64,000 bases of DNA from NCBI GenBank assembly GCA_963931865.1, contig OZ007506.1:14894242-14958241 (forward strand). Reading direction: 5' to 3'. The notes under the pieces were generated by a model that saw only the letters and a program-made list of their open reading frames with translations, did no database searches and was not told the origin of the DNA. This document shows, piece after piece, positions 54,624-64,000 of the stretch. Source of the stretch: Axinella damicornis (lineage: Eukaryota > Porifera > Demospongiae > Axinellida > Axinellidae). Position numbers and translations under genes: made by a program. Positions within the stretch are counted from its first letter, which is position 1. Every line of letters begins with the position of its first letter.

Positions 54624-54789
54624 TTGAGGACTATTCCAGTGTCTGTGTGCCGTTGTGGATTTTGTTACTCGAGGGTACGTTGCCTGTATGTTACCTGCAG
54701 CAGAAGAAACACATGAGGACAGGATAAAGTACTGTGTAGTACGTGCAGTATCTACCACAGGTTCCAAAAGTGCGATGGATGACAGCAGA

Positions 54790-55360
54790 TGAATTGACTG
54801 ATACGACAGACAGATAGACAGAGGCCTAGGACTGGCAGAAGGGAGAGAGACTGACAGACAGGAAGACAGACAGAGGCCTAGGAATGGCAGAAGGCAGAGA
54901 GACTAACAGACAGGAAGACAGACAGAGGCCTACGACTGGCAGAAGGCAGAGAGACTGACAGACAGAGGCCTAGGAATGGCCAGAAGGCAGAGAGACTGAC
55001 AGACAGGAAGACAGACAGAGGCCTAGGACTGGCAAAGAGACAGACAGACAGACAGAGGTCCAGGACTGGCACAAGGCAGGCAGACAGGAAGAACAGACAG
55101 ACAGACAGGGGCTATAGGACTGGCAGAAAGTAGGCAAACAGACAGACAGACGGAGGCCTAGGACTGGCAGGCAGACAGACAGCTGGAGAGGCAGTCAGCA
55201 GATGGCAGATAGCTAAGTCTAGGCTGGCAGCTGCAGGCAGTTGACAGGACAGCAGACTACTAGTAACAGACAGATCTGACAGACAGAACAGACACTGAAA
55301 CAGCTGAAAGAATGAACACTTCAGGAAGAAAAGGATGGGCATGAGAGACAGACAGCAGAA
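54790..55360. repeat. Degenerate GACAGACAGAGGCCTAGGAC minisatellite
   Basis: Units of GACAGACAG and AGGCCTAGGACTGGCAGAAG of varying length fill this region upstream of the MGQYY gene. Confidence 0.9.
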
Positions 55361-55910
55361 CACTCACCTCACTTGCTGGGAACCACGTATTACTGCGCTT
55401 GTCTGATTAGTTTTGTGGGTACCACACCTATACATTATGCTGACCCTGTTGACCCCATATATACAAAGTGTAAATCAGGTAATTATCACCTTCAGCCCGT
55501 GGGGTCCCACTGGGCACTTAACTGCTGTAAGGATGCATCTTTGCATTGCCATTTTAAGGTTACGGGATACTGAGATACTCGTGTGTGCGCACTGCGCAAA
55601 GTATACTGGAAGTACATGCTGAATTTTTGTAATCAAAAGTAAAATCGTGGTACTCGAATTGGACCAGGTAAATGTAGTCATCAAGGGCACATAAAAGGCA
55701 TGACAGAAGCCTCTTTGATAGCTTAGTCCTTTGCAAACTTATCAGCTGTTGCGATCAAGAAAAGCGGCTTATGCCACTTTTTGGTGAACTGAATTGCTCA
55801 AATCGGTATGGCTATTCAGCATATTCGTAAAAGCTTCCGTCATGCCCTGCAACTTGTGACAGCGCACCTCCAGCACCAGTTCATGCTCTTCGTACTAGAG
55901 ATTTGTTAAT
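55361..55910. other. Intergenic, no gene seen
   Basis: No motif-bearing ORF; unremarkable sequence between two satellites. Confidence 0.4.
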
Positions 55911-55912
55911 AG

Positions 55913-56275
55913 TTAGTTAGTAGTTAGCAACTCGCTGCAGTTCCAGTGACACTTATGATGGAAGTATTTGCTGTGCGTATTGACTAAGGTCCATATTCTA
56001 AGTTTTATTGTACTGGATCGATTTCGTTAGTTAGTTAGTTAGTAGTTAGCAACTCGCTGCAGTTCCAGTGACACTTATGATGGAGGTATTTGCTGTGCGT
56101 ATTGACTAAGGTCCATATTCTAAGTTTTATTGTACTGGATTGATTTCGTTAGTTAGTTAGTTAGTAGTTAGCAACTCGCTGCAGTTCCAGTGACACTTAT
56201 GATGGAGGTATTTGCTGTGCGTATTGACTAAGGTCCATATTCTATGTTTTGTTGTATTGGATCGATTTCTATGTG
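55913..56275. repeat. 122-bp tandem repeat, three units
   Basis: TAGTTAGCAACTCGCTGCAG begins units at about 55921, 56043 and 56165, each followed by TTCCAGTGACACTTATGATG and TATTGACTAAGGTCCATATT. Confidence 0.92.
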
Positions 56276-56279
56276 TGAG

Positions 56280-57600
56280 AAATATGATGTTCAACAACCC
56301 ATTGACACGCCTGCGGCGCCAATCCTATAACCGTAAGTACACCCATTTCGTCTTATCTTTGCGATTGTAGCTGGGGTTTTGCTGACTGTCTTTCCTCTGG
56401 TTCTTAGGTACAATTGGTCTTGTATGAATACACTGTACTTTCTCCCAGCTAGGACATTCACCACGAAAATACCGTTGGGCATTAATTGCCGGGCATTCCC
56501 ATTCTCGGCTATGTAGTCTGGTCAGCATAGACTCACTCACAATGTGGACATCAGAGTACAGCCACTTGAGCTTCTTGACCTTTGGCCTACTATTTCAACG
56601 CACACTTCATTCGTAATTTCTGCTGTCTCTCCTGGGTCAGCTACGTATACATAGCTAACTATAAGCACTCATTATCGAAGCTTGATGTTAACATTTGTTA
56701 ACCAAACCCACTAAAAGCCACTCCCATAGGTCAATGTTTACTTGTTGTACTTGCGATTCTGTAAGTGCTTGCAGAGTCCACAAAATTCTAATACATGCAT
56801 AACTAGTGCACATGTACAATACGCAGGAAGGCCTTGCAGGAAGATATTTGTGGTCTCCTGTGCATGCCGGTCTGCTGCCTTCAATCGCAAATGCAAAGCA
56901 GACAGTCTACTCTCTCTGTATGACTGTGTCGATACCTGTATTATACTCGGGCTATCAACGGTTGGTTTACTACCTGTGTTCCTCAGTTTCCTGTGCACGC
57001 CGCTGGGTTTCACCTGCCAGATGCTGGGAGCGACGTACGTATGTCTCCTGCTGGCAGGTGACCATTCTCCTCTCCTAATCACCCTGCCGTCTACAATCTC
57101 TCAGCTCTTCAGTGGCATTTCGTCTGTGTCTCTGTAGTGTTAGACGCCTAGCACTGTCTTCTTCAACTTCTAACTCGGCGTCCTCCAGACAAGACTATAC
57201 AGTGTACTGTGACAAAACATGTGAAGTGCTTGTGGTTAGAACATGTGTTGCACATTGTCCTGGGGGTTCATACACGTAATTTATGCGCGGGGCCCAATAA
57301 CAAGACATTTTACATACATACGTACATATAATTATACATACATACATACATACATACATACATACATACATAGTGACACATACGTTAATAACCCAAATTT
57401 CCACCCCAAACTGCTCGGCAATTAATACTGTGGCATTACAGTATAGTGAAACTTAGCATTTTCGTCTCTGTAACACTGCTAGTACACAATCAGATGCTCC
57501 AACTTCCATCAGTGACCATGATGGACCTAGTTAACATCATTGCAACCTTGCAAAGTGATATGAAACTGATATAATTATGATCTCAGCCTTGTTATTATGG
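56280..57600. other. Intergenic with dispersed-repeat fragment
   Basis: 56990-57140 (CTGCTGGCAGGTGACCATTC, CTCTTCAGTGGCATTTC) matches 13590-13690 and is a dispersed repeat. A (CATA)n tract lies at 57340-57370. No gene recognised. Confidence 0.45.
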
Positions 57601-57635
57601 TCACAGAGTTTATGTGATTGTATGCTGCATCCCCA

Positions 57636-57637
57636 CT

Positions 57638-57670
<33 letters not shown>

Positions 57671-57718
57671 ACTCACACTCACACAAATGCAAACACACAC
57701 ACACACACGCACACACAC

Positions 57719-57749
<31 letters not shown>

Positions 57750-57980
57750 TACGCACACATACACACACACACATATGTAAACTACATGCACACACACACA
57801 CACACACATACACACACACCTACACCTACATGCACACATACACACACACGCGCACACACACACGCACACACGCACACACACACATAATTATGTAAACCTA
57901 CACGCTCATGCACACACACACACACACACATACACACACACACCTACACCTACATGCACACATACACACACACACAGCTC
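57636..57980. repeat. (CA)n-rich microsatellite with internal duplication
   Basis: Imperfect CACACA with CACATACACAC variants; the block CACACACCTACACCTACATG occurs at about 57814 and again at 57940. ORFs in it are artefacts. Confidence 0.97.
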
Positions 57981-57989
57981 CCACACCGG

Positions 57990-58855
57990 TTCTATCAGTT
58001 GTTTGTGTTTCCAAATTGGGACCATTTGCATGTCCCAGGGCAAACTAGATGAGAAGTACAAGAGTAAGTGACCAGTCCAATAATGTCTAGTAATCTCCTC
58101 TAGTATTCTCTATTAGAGTGTACCTGTGAGTGTCTACGCCAAAATATGGCGAAATTCCACTCCCTGGTATAGAGACTCTGGTCAACATTTGGTGATATTC
58201 TCAAGTGCTCAAATCAGCTACAAAAAAAGTGAGCCTGTGACAGAGGGATCATGAGGCTTCCCAAAAATGTAAAACCTTGGTTGGAGGAAGTTCCTTCAGA
58301 GAAGAAGCAGGTTACGTCATCCAATAATACATCAATTTGTCCAATCATACCTTCGTCCGAAAATGAGCTTTGGCTGGCTGTAGTTCCAGAACCAAAGAAC
58401 AGAGAATCATCAAACTTTCAACTCAAAATGCAATGGGTCCATAGTATCGACTGAAAGTCCCACCCATTCCGGTACTATACGTGTTTGCCGCTAACGTGTC
58501 CGATTATACACGTCATCCGATAAGCAATGGCTTACTCTAGTTCTGGCTCTTAAAGAATTTTTTGGTGAGAAATCTTTGTTCCTAAAACTTGTTTTGCTTA
58601 CTTGCCACGCAGGTAGTCCGGCAAGACTGGGAAGGGGCGCAACAAGGCTAAACACTTCATGAAGGAATACTGGTGTATCTGTGAGTCTGTGCATACGTGT
58701 GTGGATCGTGTAGTAATGTGTGTGGATCATGTGACTAAGTGTTTTGATCATGTGAAAGTGTGTGTAGATCATGTGACTGTTATGATCTGAGTCTCATATG
58801 ACCATGTGTTCATGCAGGAATACGTACATATCTGTTAGATTACCTTACCATTGTC
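57990..58855. other. Intergenic, no gene recognised
   Basis: Only short ORFs without motifs; TGTGTGGATCATGTGAC-type words repeat loosely at 58690-58780. Confidence 0.4.
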
Positions 58856-58995
58856 CTGTCCAATAGCAACATCAGTCTGTATGCGGATGATCTTATTCTG
58901 TATGTATAGGCCTATACATTCCGAGTCAGACCCTGCAGGCTGACACTGATGCACTATCTCATCTCACAAGTTACATGTGCAAGTATAATTATGCT
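58856..58995 (+). pseudogene. Non-LTR retrotransposon reverse transcriptase fragment
   Basis: SNSNISLYADDLILY (58860-58904) contains the YADD catalytic box in its usual context; after a stop and shift the reading resumes as LQADTDALSHLTSYMCKYNY, the segment that follows this box in such enzymes. No longer open reading frame, so a relic. Confidence 0.75.
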
Positions 58996-59559
58996 TGTGT
59001 CCTGAAAGAGGGATTCTACAACATTTTGAGTATATAATGTATGCAGATCATGATAATGTCACCCTGTGTAGATTGTATGACCTGCAAATGAATGTGATTT
59101 GTTGCAGGATCATAGGTGTGTTCACTGTTTCACCATGTGTGTTGGTTGTGTGACCATGTGTTATTGTCTCCCCCTCAGAGGACTGAGTCTTCATTTTGGA
59201 GAGAAGATGTCTCATGCTCACATACCCTGTATTTATAAGCTAGACTGATGCATCAGTATTGTTGCTGGGAGGAGAGTTTTTCAGTTGGCTAAAGAGTGCA
59301 TAGCTATCGTTCCTCCTCAACTCCAACTTCAGGCAAGCAACAGACACTGGTCGTCCCCCCATCCCCCCACATGTGCCCCCCAAGCCAGGAGGTGACCCTC
59401 ACAGCAGCAGGGCAGTGAGGGGGCTGCCCATGTCGGGGACGTGGAAACATGTAAGAGATATGAGCTTGTGTGCAAGATGGGTGTGCACTACAGTGGCATT
59501 GACTGTTGTTTCAGTGTTACACTTGAGTATGGCATGGTTCCATAAACCTCAGCAAGGAA

Positions 59560-59875
59560 CTCTCTCTTCCTCCCTCCGTCCCTTCATCCCTCTCACCCTT
59601 CCTCCCTCCCTTCGTCCCACCCTCCCCTCCGTCCCTACCTCCCTCCTCCCTCCCTCCCTCCCCCTTCCCTCCCTCCCCCCTCCCTCCCTCCCCCCTCCCT
59701 CCCTCCCCCCTCCCTCCCTCCCTCCCTCCTCCCTCCCTTCCTCTCTCCCTCCCTCCCTCCCTCCCTCCCTCCCTCCCTCCCTCCCTCCCTCCCTCCCTCC
59801 CTCCCTCCCTCCCTCCCTCCCTCCATCCCTCCCTCCCTCCCTCCCTCCCTCCCTCCCTCCCTCCCTACCTACCTT
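59560..59875. repeat. (CCCT)n microsatellite
   Basis: About 300 bp of CCTCCCTCCCTC with CCCCCT variants, complementary in kind to the (GGGA)n at 48417. Confidence 0.97.
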
Positions 59876-60159
59876 CCTCCAGTCACCTCTCAGAAAGACT
59901 TCAAGGTCTAAGAAACCACCATTCCTCCTCGTCTCCACCCTCCATCTCTCCCTGGGGGACAGGACCTCACCCCAGAGCAGCAACTGAAGGCCCATACCTC
60001 CTTCCTCCGAGGCAGAGCCTGGGCACAAGGCTGTTATGAGTGGAAACTGCACTGCTAGTAGTGCAACTGGTTGAGCAAACTCGCTTTTCTGAATGATAGT
60101 GCATAAACACTGGCTCATGCTCACAGCTAGTTTCCTCGGCTGCTTGTAGGTGACTAGCG

Positions 60160-60990
60160 TGTGGGTGTGTCGAGCTCCCCGATTGCGTCCGCTTCAGCTG
60201 ATGCTCCCCGTTTGCGTCCGCTTCCAGCTGTTGCTCCTCGATTGCATCCGCTTCAGCTGCTGATCCCGATCGCGTCCGCTTCGGCTGCTGCTCCCCGATT
60301 GCGTCCACTTCAACTGCTGCTCCCTGATTGCGTCCGCTTCAACTGCTGCTCGCCCGATTGCGTCCGCTTCGACTGCTGCTCCCCGAATTGCATGTATCCC
60401 ATATCCTCTTGCAGCCCCAGCTGGATTCCAGCGGAGAAGAATGTTGAAAATGTGTACTAAGAGCTGGGACTCAGGATATCAGGATCTAACGGTACCCAAA
60501 TGCCAACCCTTGAGAATCGCAGATTATATTTAAGTCTTTGTACTCTTTACAAAATTATTCATGGTCATTTTTATTTCCCAGACAATGTATTTATTTCTCA
60601 ACCTAGTAGACATTTTCAAACCTTACCTTTGTTGTACCAACCTTTTGCTCACACTAACGCATTTAAATATTCATTTGTACCTAATACTATCTCAGTCTGG
60701 AACCATTTCCCTCAGGATGCACTTACAGCACATTCCATTTCTTCTTTTAAAGTACATACTGCACCGCGATCTTTTTATGTAGTTTAACTTATTTTTATCT
60801 GTCATTACTAATCGTGGCTTCTATTAGCTATTATATTGCTATTATGTATCCATTGCATCATGCATAAACTTTCATAAAAATAAATAAATAAATAAAAAGA
60901 GTTCGAGGTTCAGTGAAGTACGAAGGTCGCGTATCACAATAGTCTAGTCCCGCCCCACGAACATCCCACTTCTGTCATGCACAGAAAGAC
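60160..60990 (+). repeat. VNTR-bearing dispersed repeat, copy 2, with non-LTR element inside
   Basis: 60175-60385 is a tandem of GATTGCGTCCGCTTC plus AACTGCTGCTCCCC, the inverse complement of the VNTR at 1006-1165. 60895-60965 (GTTCGAGGTTCAGTGAAGTA, CTAGTCCCGCCCCACGAACA) is the inverse of 894-975. Between them lies a non-LTR 3' end. Confidence 0.75.
60480..60897 (+). mobile_element. 3' end of a non-LTR retrotransposon
   Basis: 60500-60787 encodes PTLENRRLYLSLCTLYKIIH, then FAHTNAFKYSFVPNTISVWN and LPDALT-like sequence, the C-terminal tail of many non-LTR reverse transcriptases, ending after FKVHTAPRSF. About 100 bp of 3'UTR ends in an (AATA)n tail at 60878-60895. 5' truncated, typical of target-primed insertion. 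Confidence 0.8.
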
Positions 60991-61083
60991 ATAGATACAC
61001 ACACACACGTTAGCTAAAATGTATTGATGGCAAACAATACTAATACATACTCACATGTTCAAAACACTTGAATGCGATAGTTG

Positions 61084-63101
61084 CTATATAGTGTCACAGA
61101 CATAGAGGAAGCCATCCTGGTCAGTGGTAATCCCACGTGGGTACTGCAGTTCTCCTCCACTGTCCCTCCTGCCAAATGAGGTGATGAATGCTCCTGATTT
61201 GTGGAATGTCGATATACGGTTGTTCCCCTTGTCAGCAACATAGACATGGCCATGGTCCACATGGATACCCCTTGGGTAAGACAGTTCACCTGGTCCACTG
61301 CCATGCACACCAAATGTTCTCAGATATGTTCCATTCTGGGAAAACACCTGGACACGATGATTGTCACGATCTGCAACATACACACTACCAGCAGGGTCAA
61401 AGGTCAGATCATAGGGTGAAATCATCTCACCCTCACCACTTCCTACAAAACGGAAAACGAATTTCAGGTTAGTGTCAAATACTTGTATCCTGTGATTGCA
61501 GGTGTCACAGACAAAGAGCTTGTTATCCTGACTGATTGCAATGCCATGAGGATAATCAAACTGTCCTGTCTTGCCACCCTGACCACCAACTGACTTCACT
61601 AATTTTCCATCAGAGTTAAACTTGGACAATCTGTGTGATTCCACATCAGTAACGTTACTATCCTCATCAACAGCAACTCCCCGTGGGTTCAGCTTGTACT
61701 TTCTGATGCCTGACCTAACAGATGTAGTGTCAATGCTCCTGATCCTCTCACCATCTGTACTGATTATGGAGATTTTATGGTCCTCACTAACAACAAGCTT
61801 TCCACTGCTAGTGGTGGCTGCCATAAACAGTGGATGAAGATCTTTGATGACTCTGACTGTCCTGCCCAGTAGATGAGGAGCTTGCCTGGCGTACACTAGG
61901 AATGGGCTTCCCTGCACTGGCACATCATTCATTTGTACACTCAACTCATGTCGACCTCGTGTGTTAGGCTGGTATGAAACCTCATAAATGTCTGGAGTCT
62001 TGTGTGCTACACTGGCGGGAGTGACTGAGCTGTCCACGAGGGACCTCAGCTCTGCAGTGACCTGCTGTTCAGTGGTACAGGGATCACCAGCCATGTCCAC
62101 CAAGCGGACCTCAAAGTGAGCTTGTTGACCAGTCTCTGCCAGCTCCAAGCCCTGCCCAACCACAGTGCATCTCTGAGGATCCGGCTGTAAGGCAGGAAGG
62201 GATAGGGAGGGAGTAGTTGAAATTTGCATATTTCTAGTGACCTCCTGCATTGCGTACAGACAATCACTATAGTTACCAGCTCATAATGATGAGATGGGTA
62301 CTTCCTGGATACAAAATGATTGCCTATATATACCCATTATCTGACAATGGGATCTAAGGAGTAATTTAAAACAATGTCACTACACAATATCTCACGTGTT
62401 TGTTAATTTCATCTCAGGCAGATTGGGTACGAATTTCCCTGATCCAGGATGTGCCATTTCGTTCTCAGTACCACCACTGTCAACAGTAGCCTCGTTCCCA
62501 GGTCCTGTACCGACCGCCTGGGAATGAGGCTATGTCAATAGATGGGTACTTCCTGGATAAGAAATGATTGCCTACCCACTATCTAACAATGTCACTACAC
62601 AATCTCACATGCTTCATTAATATTTGACAAAGTTTTGTCTCCCAGCATGATCTCTGCTATCCAAGATGTGTGCATTTGGTGTCAGTACCATCACCATCAA
62701 TAGCAAGCCATTAACGGACACAGGCTCTTTGATTGGTACATCACAAAACACTGTACCTGAGATGCAGCATTTTTCTTCTCCCTGAGCTCTGCTATCAGCT
62801 GCTGAAAGGACTCTATTTGTCGGTGGATAGCCTCCAGCTGTCTCTTCCCCTCCTGTTTCTCATCCTCAGCCTCCACCAACTTGGCCTTCAGCTCTGAGGT
62901 CTCCACCGTCAGCCTGTGCAGTTCCTCCTCCTCCTCCTCCGATTGGCACCTGCTCACCCCCTGCAGTCGAGCTTGCAGTGTCTGCAGCTCTTCAGAAAGC
63001 TCTGCAATCTCCCTCTCCCTCTCTGCAATGGTCTGCTTGAAGGCCTCAACTTCAGAACCTGGTATTGCGTTATACTCCTCCTCCACAGACGCTAGTTGAT
63101 C
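61084..63101 (-). CDS. TRIM-NHL type protein: coiled coil, filamin and NHL exons (N-terminal part outside window)
   Basis: Minus-strand exons 62757-63101 and 61084-62244 join in phase 0 (acceptor AAG before 63101, donor GTACAG after 62757, acceptor CAG before 62244). The first encodes a coiled coil (REREIAELSEELQTLQARL). The second encodes a filamin-type Ig domain (roughly AHFEVRLVDMAG to VQGSPFLVYA) and about five NHL repeats (LFVCDTCNHRIQVFD, VYVADRDNHRVQVFS, VYVADKGNNRISTF), which form a beta-propeller that binds RNA or protein in TRIM2/3/71 relatives. A RING and B-boxes, if present, lie beyond 64000, so ligase activity is not shown. The last blade is cut short: after YVCDT the frame ends ATATAG. 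Confidence 0.88.
62487..62532. mobile_element. 46-bp Mutator-family hairpin
   Basis: TAGCCTCGTTCCCAGGTCCT ... CCGCCTGGGAATGAGGCTA, flanked by TGTCAACAG and TGTCAATAG (one mismatch). Lies in the TRIM-NHL intron. Confidence 0.85.
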
Positions 63102-63411
63102 CTTGAAAAGAAATAAATATGCACACACAGTTGATGCACTATTGTTGACCACATTAATTTTAGTGCAATAACCAGTTCAGTGTGTAAGAATTTGTTGGGC
63201 GTATGATTTGCTAAATAATCACATACTTATAGAGTTGCCATACATTTACTCCCAGCGTGCAATTTTTTCCCAAATTGCACGGTTATTGTAGCCCGAGGGC
63301 TATCATAAATTGCACACTTACTAAGCGGCCACAGCGCGCGCTAACCAATCAGGTCAAGCTCCGCCCTAGCAACGAGCATCCGCGTCATGGCTACGCGGAT
63401 CATGTAGGATA

Positions 63412-64000
63412 TCCGACTCCCTCGCGCAAACAAAAGGGGAGTGGTCAGCAGTCATGTGATGCCACACCCACTCAATTCCCATGGGTCACGCCCACCTTAA
63501 GAGTTGTATGCACGCGCTAGCTTAGTTGCGGATCAAACGATCATGCATATAAGCTTACGGAAGGTAACGGTACCTCGCATGAAAATTCCTGGTTAGGTCT
63601 GTGCAGGTTTCAAGTATCCTATAGATACTTGAAACCTGCACAGGCCTAATAAACCCTAACTGCACATTGAAGTATATATTCCGTCGCTGTAATTTTTTTA
63701 ATATGCACGATCGTCTCTACATTTGATCTGTGACTTTTTCATGTTCCGAGGTGGATATAGATTTTGGTCCGGCAGGAAGTACATACTTTTATAGGTACCG
63801 GAAACGCGCACATTTACAGTCGGCCCTGGCCCTAATATACCCTAACCCATCGCCCTGCTTCCTGCCGGACCAATAACCACATCGTCGAGCAAGCGTGTGC
63901 AAATATGCCCTTAGGTGGGCGTGACACCATGGGAATTGAGTGGGTGTGGCATCATGTGACTGCTGACCATGCCCCCTTTCGTTTGCACGAGGGAGTCGGA
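63412..64000. mobile_element. Large foldback element, arms over 100 bp, running to the window end
   Basis: 63412-63516 (TCCGACTCCCTCGCGCAAAC ... CACGCCCACCTTAAG) is the inverse complement of 63897-64000 with few mismatches. The 380-bp spacer contains further inverted repeats: a palindrome at 63595-63647 and TTGGTCCGGCAGGAAG (63765-63780) with CTTCCTGCCGGACCAA (63859-63874). No coding sequence. Confidence 0.85.

Noticed and set aside
54624..54767. N-terminal extension of the MGQYY protein
   Set aside because: The open reading lacks family features and contains a splice-donor-like site; the conserved MGQYY Met is the more likely start.
57537..57895. Cys/Val-rich and His/Thr-rich ORFs
   Set aside because: Pure artefact of the (CA)n tract; no start context, no splice support.
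59373..60124. 204- and 191-codon ORFs
   Set aside because: Mostly (CCCT)n read as proline/serine/leucine or glycine/arginine/glutamate; flanks show no domain.
1..64000. CRISPR array or bacterial operon
   Set aside because: Tandem arrays have no spacer structure and introns are abundant; this is animal DNA.

Overview
The window is eukaryotic genomic DNA. Genes are split by GT-AG introns of about 45 bp to several kb, there is no operon layout, and most intergenic and intronic space is microsatellites, minisatellites, hairpin-forming MITEs, a tRNA-type SINE, an LTR retrotransposon and non-LTR relics. The gene types (metazoan core-2/I-branching GlcNAc-transferases, TRIM-NHL, spectrin repeats, PHD finger) indicate an animal. 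Small introns next to large repeat-filled ones suggest an early-branching animal, probably a sponge. The species cannot be fixed from sequence alone.

Layout. 1-287 (+): last two exons of a PHD-finger gene. 288-2063: a 73-bp tandem array split by a VNTR-bearing repeat. 2064-30065 (+): one large gene. Most splice phases can be chained by hand into roughly 1,500 mainly helical residues ending in a C-terminal membrane segment; I recognise no family. Its introns carry a complete LTR-retrotransposon insertion (8500-11895) with a hAT relic inside, two CACTA-like MITEs with 3-bp target duplications, Mutator-like hairpin MITEs with 9-bp target duplications, and minisatellites.

32588-46400 (-): a cluster of three single-coding-exon GT14 (core-2/I-branching) glycosyltransferase copies. 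The first is broken by a 7-bp deletion; the second and third are intact. Copies 1 and 3 sit in a segmental duplication, and all three share a conserved ETS-containing upstream block 1.3-2.8 kb from the ATG, suggesting a non-coding first exon. 46420-48180: a MITE with an 18-bp inverted repeat, a poly-G tract, a hairpin MITE and a tRNA-derived SINE. 48235-49035 (+): spectrin-repeat exons. 50822-53101 (+): further exon-like blocks without a family assignment. 53856-54623 (-): a two-domain protein of the uncharacterised 'MGQYY...GxWAGDR' type better known from bacteria. 54790-60990: satellites, an RT fragment with YADD, a (CCCT)n tract and the 3' end of a non-LTR element inserted in a second copy of the VNTR repeat. 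61084-63101 (-): coiled coil, filamin and NHL exons of a TRIM-NHL gene whose RING/B-box lies beyond the window, with a 4-bp insertion truncating the last NHL blade. 63240-64000: nested foldback repeats running off the end.

The genes do not form a pathway. The clearest biology is recent local expansion of glycan-branching enzymes, a large unassigned tail-anchored gene, and several non-autonomous transposon families whose insertion signatures are readable directly.
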